Below, one piece after another: positions 42,498 through 51,300 of a DNA stretch of 64,000 nucleotides; positions within the stretch are counted from its first letter, which is position 1, and each line of letters starts with the position of its first letter. Below the pieces are notes generated by a model. It was not told the origin of the DNA, made no database searches, and was given only the letters and a program-made list of their open reading frames with translations. Both the position numbers and the translations under genes were made by a program. Source of the DNA: Actinokineospora xionganensis (GTDB lineage Bacteria; Actinomycetota; Actinomycetes; Mycobacteriales; Pseudonocardiaceae); NCBI RefSeq assembly GCF_014323725.1, contig NZ_JABVED010000008.1:124001-188000 (forward strand), read 5' to 3'.

Positions 42498-45089
42498 TCA
42501 GTGCGGTCCCTGACCGCCCCCGGCCCCGGCCCCGGCCCCGGCCCCGAGATCACACGCGTGGCGCACCGGTACTCGGGACGGCTCACTGTCGGCGAGGTTG
42601 TCCCGCAGGGTGGCGTGGCGGAACTGGTACCGGGATCCGACCGTGCGGAGGATGTGCCGTTGGTGGGCGTCCTCGAGGAAGTGGACAAGTCTGCTGGGGG
42701 TGCGATACCTCAACGTCAGAAAGGCTTGGGCGGCGGCGGCGAGCCACGTCCGGGACAGGACAAGGCCCATGATGACGCCGAGCGCGATGCTGGCTTCGAA
42801 GTTGAACTGCTGGCCGGTGGTGAGGTGGAAGTTGTTCCCGGGGTTGAGGCCGGTCGCGATGCCTGCGACGAGTCCGATGGCGAGCCAGAAGGTGAGGTCC
42901 TTTCGCCAGGCCTGGATCGGGTTCACCGGTGAGGTGTCGTCGGCGTGGTCGGCGAACACACCGGTGACCCAGATGGCGACGCCGACGATGAGTGTTGTGG
43001 CGGCGAAGGTGAAGAGGACGAATCTGAGGATGTGGGCCGACCCGTGGTGCAGGAGCAGGAACAGCGGTGTGGAAAAGGCGGTGTTCGCGATACCGAACAG
43101 GAGTCCGGCGGCGAGCGCCGCGACGATGTTGCGAGGAGAGCGGAGCTGTCGCCACGTACGGATGTTGAGCGCGCGGGGCATGGCGGCGCCGCCGGGCTGA
43201 CCGGTGGCGAGCCAGTACGTGAGGACGAACGAGATGCCGGAGGTGGACAGGCTGGTGACACCTGCGGATTGGCCGAAGGCGGCCGCCTCCACCACGGCCA
43301 CGGCGATTCCGGTCGACAGACCGAGGATGTGGTGTGTCGCGATGCGCATCGGTGTGGTCGCGAGCGTTTCGGGGTGACCGGTCCGCAGGTTGTAGGCCAA
43401 CGCGTTCGCGATTCCGATTGGCGCGCAGAGGATGAGTGTGTGGATGACGGAGGTGTGCACCCAGACCAGCGGGTCGGCTGCGAGCCCGGTGGCGACCACG
43501 CACATCAGCACGAACGCGAGAAAGCCCGCGATGGAGCTGAACAGACCGCCGAGGATGATCCGCGCGGTGGCTGGAATCCATCGGGGGAACTGCCACCAGG
43601 AGATCTCCCGATCGTTGCACGACTGTCTGGCGATGACGCGGAGAGTGCGGCGAGCAGATTCCGGGGAGCGTGCGGGTAGGGGTTGTCCTGGCCGCGGTGC
43701 GTAGGCGGCGGTGATGGCGAGGTCGAGGAAGTGCCGGGAGATGGCGTCGCTGGTGGGGAAGCGGTCGGGATCGAGCAGTTCGGCGAGGTCGGCGGGCTTG
43801 GCGCACAGGTAGATGTCGGGGATCAGGGTGAGGTTGAGCGGGCTGGTGAGCGCCCGCGCTGCTGCGCTATCCGGGTTCTCGTCGATGGCGGCGACGAAGT
43901 CCTCCCACGGCGGCGGGGTGGGGTCGGGGAGCCAGCGCCGGAGATAGTCGCTGACGTCGCTCTGGGTGAGTGGTCGCAGTTCGATGGCGGCGGCACGGGT
44001 GAGGATCGCGGGGCGTCCGGTCGCGGCGCGCAGTTCGTTGGTTCGGCTGAGCAGGACCAGCCGGAACGTGGCTTGGTCGCTGAGCGCTTGCAGCGCGCGG
44101 GGCCGGGCGGCTTCGGGCAGGTCGTCGAGCCCGTCGAGGATGACCGCGATCCGGCCCCGGGTGAGCAGCCGGTGGGCGTCACGGCGGCTGTGTCGGCCGC
44201 GCAGGACCTGGAGTTCGGTGAGTTTGGCGGTGATCCAGTCGGCGACGGTCATCGTGTCAGGGTTCCAGTCCTGGAGGCCGAACAACACGGGGACCGGGAC
44301 GCCGGTCCGCTGGCGTTCGTCGAGGCAGGCGCGGTGGTTGAGGGCGTCGAGGAGCAGCAGGATGGCTGCCGACGTCTTGCCGTCGCCGGGGCCGCCGGTG
44401 ATGATCAGCCGTCCGGAGGCGAGTCCGCCGTACAGGGTGAGCAGGTCGGCGCGATCGCCGAGGTCCAGCGCGGCCGGGGTGACCTGGGTGATGCCGGGCA
44501 GGGGTGGGAAGGACGAGCCGTCGTCGTGGACGGTGCTGGCCTCCTCGATCCGTCCGGCCACCGGGTGATCGCTTCGACGCCACCGGATGGGCAGGTTGAC
44601 GTGCCCGACCAGGCGTCGCTCTCTGGCGGCGCCGAGCCACTGGGTCTGGACGGCGGTGGCCAGCATGTCGCTCAACAGGTCGAGTGGAGACGGTTCGAAC
44701 AAGCCGGGCACCGGATCGTCCGATGGCGCAGGCGCAGGCATTTGCCCGGGATCGACGGTGCGTTTCTGCCGGTAGGCGGCGGCGAAGAGTTCCCGGGCGC
44801 GTTGGGCGTCATCGGCCCCGCCACCGAGCGCCCTGGCCAGTTCGCCCGCCTGGTGATCGTCGGCGGGGAGCCGGTCGCCGCGCAGGATTTGGCCGACTCG
44901 TTCGGGGGAGGAAAGCCCGAGCCGGATTCCGCGCTTCCGGTGTTCCTCGGTGTTCAGAATCGCTCGCAGCGACGGCCAGCCGTGGTCATGGTGGATGTGC
45001 TCGTAATGCTCGAGCAATTGCCGGTGCGGGCCATCGTGCGGCCATCGTTGCTTGCTGATGGGTCGCCCCTGCCCCTTGCGCGTACCCAC
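42498..45089 (-). CDS. NACHT-type STAND NTPase with N-terminal HTH and C-terminal membrane domain
   Basis: An 863-residue protein. Residues 25-105 resemble an XRE-like helix-turn-helix (SPERVGQILRGDRLPADDHQ). The NACHT core has Walker A GGPGDGKTS (232-240) and Walker B IAVILDGLDDLPE (about 314-326), with LVLLSRTNELR as sensor-1 region. Residues about 510-810 contain a large set of hydrophobic helices, and RYQFRHATLRDNLA precedes a Gly-Ala-rich tail. Bacterial NACHT proteins can be anti-phage sensors; others are signalling proteins of actinomycete development. It starts at GTG 45089 with GGAGG close by. It is divergent from the RHS toxin gene, with a 240-bp gap between start codons. Confidence 0.85.
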   Translation of the reverse strand: MGTRKGQGRPISKQRWPHDGPHRQLLEHYEHIHHDHGWPSLRAILNTEEHRKRGIRLGLSSPERVGQILRGDRLPADDHQAGELARALGGGADDAQRARELFAAAYRQKRTVDPGQMPAPAPSDDPVPGLFEPSPLDLLSDMLATAVQTQWLGAARERRLVGHVNLPIRWRRSDHPVAGRIEEASTVHDDGSSFPPLPGITQVTPAALDLGDRADLLTLYGGLASGRLIITGGPGDGKTSAAILLLLDALNHRACLDERQRTGVPVPVLFGLQDWNPDTMTVADWITAKLTELQVLRGRHSRRDAHRLLTRGRIAVILDGLDDLPEAARPRALQALSDQATFRLVLLSRTNELRAATGRPAILTRAAAIELRPLTQSDVSDYLRRWLPDPTPPPWEDFVAAIDENPDSAAARALTSPLNLTLIPDIYLCAKPADLAELLDPDRFPTSDAISRHFLDLAITAAYAPRPGQPLPARSPESARRTLRVIARQSCNDREISWWQFPRWIPATARIILGGLFSSIAGFLAFVLMCVVATGLAADPLVWVHTSVIHTLILCAPIGIANALAYNLRTGHPETLATTPMRIATHHILGLSTGIAVAVVEAAAFGQSAGVTSLSTSGISFVLTYWLATGQPGGAAMPRALNIRTWRQLRSPRNIVAALAAGLLFGIANTAFSTPLFLLLHHGSAHILRFVLFTFAATTLIVGVAIWVTGVFADHADDTSPVNPIQAWRKDLTFWLAIGLVAGIATGLNPGNNFHLTTGQQFNFEASIALGVIMGLVLSRTWLAAAAQAFLTLRYRTPSRLVHFLEDAHQRHILRTVGSRYQFRHATLRDNLADSEPSRVPVRHACDLGAGAGAGAGGGQGPH
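42517..42546. repeat. GGCCCC hexanucleotide tandem repeat
   Basis: About four to five copies of GGCCCC in a row. It lies inside the 3' end of the NACHT gene and encodes its Gly-Ala-rich tail (GAGAGAGGG on the minus strand). Such a run can change length by slippage. Confidence 0.7.
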
Positions 45090-45329
45090 TCACCCTCCGG
45101 CTCGATGTCACCGCGGACCCCCGAACCGATGGTATGGGGCCGGCGGTTGTTGTCCACCAACTGTCCTGTGTGATGTTGGATCGCCGCAGGTCAGCGGGCA
45201 TGGACGAGAGTCGTGGACGCTGCCGGGCGGAGGGCGGGCGGCCGTGGGCTTGGCTCTGTCGTAGCGCGGGGCACGCACCCGTGTGATGACCCCTGTGCCG
45301 TGCTCCGCCAGAACGTCAGGAAGCCCACC

Positions 45330-48300
45330 ATGATTCTCCGGCTGGAAGACCGCGGCCCAGTCCGTTTTCGCCGCACCTGTGTCGTGCTGGCGGTGCTGGT
45401 CGCCCTGCTCGGGTCTGGGCTGGTCGTGCCGGAACTGTTCGGCCCGAGTCCCACGGCCGGTGATGCGAATTCCGCCGTGACGGCGCCCGAGCACCCCGAG
45501 GGCACGTCTTTCAACCCGAATCAGATCAAGGACATCAAGGCCGCTGATCCGGCTGCGAACGTGAATCTGATCGCGCCGCCGTCGGCGAACAATTCCGGCG
45601 ACGCGCGGTTGTCGTTTCCGTTCGAAGTCCCGAAAGGCCGGGCTGATCTGCAGCCGACCCTATCGGTCGCCTACAGCTCGGGAGGTGGGAGCGGCTGGAC
45701 CGGCGTCGGCTGGGACGTCTCCACCCCGGCTATCACCCTGGACACCCGATGGGGCGTGCCCAGGTATCACACCGGGCTGGAGACGGAGACGTACCTGCTC
45801 AACGGCGAGCAGTTGACGCCGGTGGCGCACCGTGGGGAGTTGCAGGCCCGCACGAGCGAGAAGGTGTTCCACACGCGGGTGGAGGGCCAGTTCGATCGGA
45901 TCGTGCGGCACGGCGACAGCCCGAAGAACTACTGGTGGGAGGTCACTGACAAGTCCGGCACCCGCTCGTTCTACGGCGGCGCGGCGGACACCACGGTGAC
46001 CGACGCGTCCGGCAACGTCGGCATGTGGGCGCTGCGTGAGGTGCGCGACACGCACGACAACTTCCGGCGCTACCACCACGCGAAGGTGGCCGACGGGGGT
46101 ACGGCGAACTCGGCGGTGCCGGGGACCAACCTCTACCCGGCCAAGATCACCTACACCGGCAGCGGCGCCACCGAGGGGCGCTACTCGGTCACGTTCATCC
46201 GGGACCGGGAGCGGGGTGAGCCGCGACGGGGTGATGTGCAGGTCGACGCCCGGCTGGGATTCAAGAAGGTGACGGCCGATCTGCTGCGCCGGGTCGAGGT
46301 GAAACTGGACGGCGATCTGATCCGGGCCTATGAGCTGAACTACCGCACCGGCGCGTACGCGAAGACGCTGCTCGCGTCCGTCTCGCAGTTCGGCGAGGAC
46401 AACCAGTTGTTCACCACACACACGTTCGACTACTTCGACGACGTGCGGGACACCGCGGGCAACTACAACGCTTTCGCCGCCGCCGCGGAGTGGGCGGTGC
46501 CGGACGACGACCTGGGCGTGAACATCCGCGAAGGCGAGGCGTCGGCGATCTCGGCGAATACGACCGCCGGGTTCGGCGCGCACCTGTTCGCCGGATACAA
46601 CGTGCAAGGGCTGCCGACCAAGGAAGGCTCGGTCGGGTTGAAGGTCGGGTTCAACGCGGGCCAGTCCGACGGACTGGTGGCATTGGCCGATGTGAACGGC
46701 GACAACCTGCCGGACAAGGTGTTCCGCAAGAACAACGAAGTGTTCTACCGGCCCAATCTGGCCAAACCCGGCGGTGAACCGAAGTTCGGCGACACCCCGG
46801 TCAAGCTGGCGAACCTGCCGGGAATCTCGACCGAACGCACGTTGTCCGGCACCATCGGCGTCGAGGCGTACGTGCTAGCCACGTCGGCACAGCTGGATTT
46901 CGTGGGCACCACGACCACGTCGGACCGGTTCTTCAGCGATGTCAACGGTGACGGCATCGTCGACCTGGTCAACAACGGCGGCGTGCTGTTCGGCTACCTC
47001 GACGCCAACGGCCTGCCCGCTTACAGCGCGGACTCCGGTCGGACCCCGGCGCCGATCGGGGGCGGTGCGGTGACCGGCGAGATCGTCGGTGACCAGACCG
47101 CGCAGGTCAACCAGCAGGTGGACAACTCGCCGCTGCTGGACTCGGTGCGGCGCTGGGTCGCGCCGTTCAACGGCACGGTGCGGGTCGATGGCCGAGTGCG
47201 GTTGACCGAGGACACGTCCCCGGCGCGGGCCGCCTACACCAAGGCCGACGGTGTGCGGGTCACCATCCAGCACAAGGACACCGAACTGTGGGCGCAGCGC
47301 ATCGGCCCGGAAGACCACATCGAGTTCGCCCCGGCCAACGTGGCGTCGATCCCGGTCAAGAAGGGTGAGGCGCTCTACTTCCGCACGCAGTCCATTCTGG
47401 ACGGCAAGTACGACACGGTGGCGTGGGACCCACAGATCACCTACACCGACATCGCCGCGAGCGCGGACGTGAACGGACTGGCCAACACGGTCTTCAAGGC
47501 GTCGAGCGACTTCACCTTCGGCGGCAGGCCGTCACTGGTGACGGTCCCGGTCACCGGCACGCTGCGGCTCACCGGCGACGTGGTCAAGAGCAAGGCCACC
47601 TCCGACGACGTGACCGTGGAGATCACAAAGGGCAACGGGGTCCACGCCCCCGCGACCGTGTTCACGAGGGTGCTGCCCGCCGCGTCGACCGGGACCACCG
47701 CGATCGACCTCAGCATCCCGGTCAGCATGTTCGAGAAGATGTCGTGGCGGGTGAGGTCCGACTCGCCGATCGACGCGTCCGCGCTGTCCTGGGTGCCCAA
47801 GGCCCACTACACGACGGCGCCCGGGGTGGAGCGGCTCGTCGACGACACGGGCCAGCCCACCCTGGTGATCAACCCCCCGTTCGACATGGACATGTTTCCG
47901 GCGAACACCCTCACCGCCCCGCAGCAGACCTACAAGGTGACCAAGACCGGCCAGTTGAAGGTGCGGCCGAAGGTCAGCTTCCACTTCGGCCTGTTCGGTG
48001 ACAGCAAGATCGCGTTCACGGTGAAGAAGCGCGGCGGGCAGTTGCTCGGCAAACGGGTCTTCGCGGCCAAGGACACCTACTTCGGCGGCCAGAACCTGGA
48101 CCTGACGGTTCAGGCCACCGCGGGCGACGAATTGTTCATCGACTACTCCACGACCGATTCCAGCCTGCTCGGCATGCTCACCGGGCAGTCCGCGTCGGCC
48201 ACCTACGACGTGTCCTCGCCGTGGCCTGCGTTCCACGCCGCGCCCAGCGCCATGCACGGCTCGGTCGCGCAGGGGGCGTTCGCCCAGCCCTACCGCGGGT

Positions 48301-51300
48301 GGGGTGTCATCGGTTACCAGGGCAACCGGGACCGCGCCACCCAGCCGATCAAACAGGCCGAACTGGTGCTGGACCAGAGCTTCAAGGACGCGCTGCCCAA
48401 GGAACCCAAGGAAGCCGACGTCGCACCGTTCGCCGCGAACCCGCGGGTGGCCATGCCGCGGCTCGCGGTGTTCGCGCCCATCCCCGCCAAGGGCGGCTGG
48501 GCCGCGCAGGACGACTCCTCCTGGGTCACCGCCGCGATGGCGACCAGTTCGCGTCTCGGCGCCGACACCATTGACGTCGTCACCGACGCCGACGTGGCGG
48601 GCGACCGGGCGGTGATGCGCCGCGGCGTCACCGGCCAGGTCTCCGCCACCCTCGCCGCAGGCCCGTTCGGGGGAACCGTGGTCGGCGGCATCACCGCGGG
48701 CTCGGTCGACTACCTCGACCTCAACGGCGACCGTTTCCCCGATGTCGTCGGCGCCAAGGAAATCCAGTTCTCCGACGCCACCGGTGGACTCGGCGGCGGG
48801 CGCGGCACCCTGGGTGGCAACGTCCGCGAAACGGACAACGTCTCCGGCAACGTGTCGTACTCGGCGGGCAGTGAGTCCGCCACCATCGCCAGCGCCCTGG
48901 GCATGTCCGCGCCCGACGCGGGCACCAGCGCCAACACCTCCTCCACCGGCTCGGTCCAACCCTCTCTCGGCATCGGCGGCAGTCTGGGGGGTGGCGAGTC
49001 CGACACCCGCCTCGAACTGATGGACATCAATGGCGACGGGTTGCCGGACAAGGTGTTCGGCAACGGCGACGCCCAGCTGAACCTCGGCTACTCCTTCGCC
49101 CCGCGCGAACCGTGGTCGCCCGGAGCGATCAACGACGCGTCGAGCCGCAACGTCGGCGTCAACCTCGGGTTCAACGTCGACCGCTACGGCTTCGCGGGCG
49201 GTGTGTCCGCCGAGTTGGGAACCTCGTTCACCAACGTGAGCATGGTGGACCTCAACGGCGACGGCCTCACCGATCGGGTGTTCACCGACGGCGCCAACGC
49301 GATCAAGGTCGCCATCAACACCGGCACCGGCTTCACCGCCCCCACCCCGTTCCGGGGCAGCTTCTCCGACATCGCCGTCGACAAGAACGCCAGCCTCGGC
49401 GCGGGCGTCTACTTCACCGTGGGCCTGCCCACCCCGGTCGGCGTGTTCGTCTTCAACCCCGGCGCCAACGCCTCCATCGGCATCGGCCGCGCGGAAGTCA
49501 GCCTCCAGGACATCAACGGCGACGGGCTCGCCGACCACGTCAGATCCACCCGCGACAACCAACTCACCGTCGCCACCAACAACACCGGCCGCACCAACCT
49601 CCTCCGCAGCGTGTCCCGCCCGCTGGGAGCGAGAATCGACCTCGACTACACCCGCACGGGCAACACCACCGACATGCCCGACTCCCAGTGGGCCATGACC
49701 AGGGTCGCCGTGTTCGATGGGCTCGCAGGCGACGGTGCGGACACCACGGTGACCACCGTCAAGTACGAGAACGGCAAGTACGACCGCTACGAGAGGGACT
49801 TCAACGGCTTCGGCACGGTCACCACCGAGATCCGCGACCCGGCCGCGAGCGAGGCTCTGTACCGGACCGTGACCGACGAGTACCGCACCGACGGGCAATA
49901 CACCAAGGGTCTGCTGACCCGGACGGTGACGAGGGACGGGGCAGGCAAGCCGTACAAGGAAACGGTCAACACCTACCAGCTGCGCGATGTCGCCACCGGT
50001 GGTGACGCCGCCCCGGGGTCCGGCACGGCGACCGCGGTGCCGTTGCTGGCTCGCACCGACACCCGCTGGTTCGAGGGCGATCCCACGCCGCGGAAGTCCA
50101 CCCATGTGGAGATGTCCTACGACGAGTACGGCAACCTGACCCGGTCGTTCGACGCCGCCGACGACGGCACCGCCGACGACGTGGAAGCCCATTTCGAGTA
50201 CACCGCGACGGACCAGGCCTGCCGCGACCGCAACATCATCGGCACCGCCCGCGTGGTGTGGGAGAACCGGGCAACCCCGTTCGAGTACCTGCGCTACCGC
50301 GATTCCACTGTGGACTGCTCTACGGGCGCCATGACCCAGCTGCGGGAGTTCCTCGCCGAGGACGTCTTTGCCACCACCGACCTGGAGTACTATCCGGACG
50401 GAAACCTGAAATCGGTGACCGGCCCGGAGAACAAGACCGGCCAGCGGTACAAGCTGGAGTACGGCTACGACACCGTGGTCGGTGTTCATATCGAGTCCGT
50501 CGTGGACAGTTTCGGCTACCGCTCCAACTCGACCCACAACCTGAAGTACGGGCTGGCGGACCGCACAGTCGATCAGAACAACCAGCAGGTGCTGCGCTCG
50601 TACGACACGATCGGTCGGCTGAAGACCGTCACCGGCCCGTACGAGATCGGCACCGGCCGGGTGACCATCGACATGGAGTACCACCCCGAAGCCGCCGTGC
50701 CGTACGCGATCACTCGGCATGCCGACCGCGCCGCGGCCAGCCTGCGCACCGACACCATCGACACGGTGTCCTTTGTAGACGGCCTGAGGCAGGTCGTGCA
50801 GACCAAGAAGGACGCCTCCGTCGCGGCCACCCCGGGAGCCACCCCGGCGGCGGTGATGATCGTCTCGGGTCGGACGAAGGTCGATCTCCTCGGTCGGATC
50901 GTGGAGATCTACCAGCCGGTCACCGAGGCGAAGGGCCCGGCGAACACCACGTTCAATCCGGCGTTCGATTCGGTGGCGCCGACCCGGGATTCGTTCGATG
51001 TGTTGGACCGCAAGACCAAGATGGTGCTGCCGGACAACACGACCACTCAGTTCGCGTTCGGGTTCGGGCAGGACCGTGGCGGGGTGACCCGGTTCGAGAA
51101 GATCGGCACCGACGCCAACGGCAAGCAGCGTCGCACGTACACCGATGTGCGCGAGTTGACCACGGCGGTGAAGGAGTTCAACCCGTCGGGCGGGCAGCCG
51201 GTCGTGTGGACCAGCTACGAATACAACCCGCTGGGCGAGCTGACCGCGGTGACCGACGACAAGAACAACGTCACCCGCGCCGAGTACGACGGGTTCGGTA

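Noticed and set aside
42517-42546. CRISPR-like or regulatory repeat
   Set aside because: Simple hexamer repeat without spacers, inside a coding region. No CRISPR array was seen anywhere in the window.
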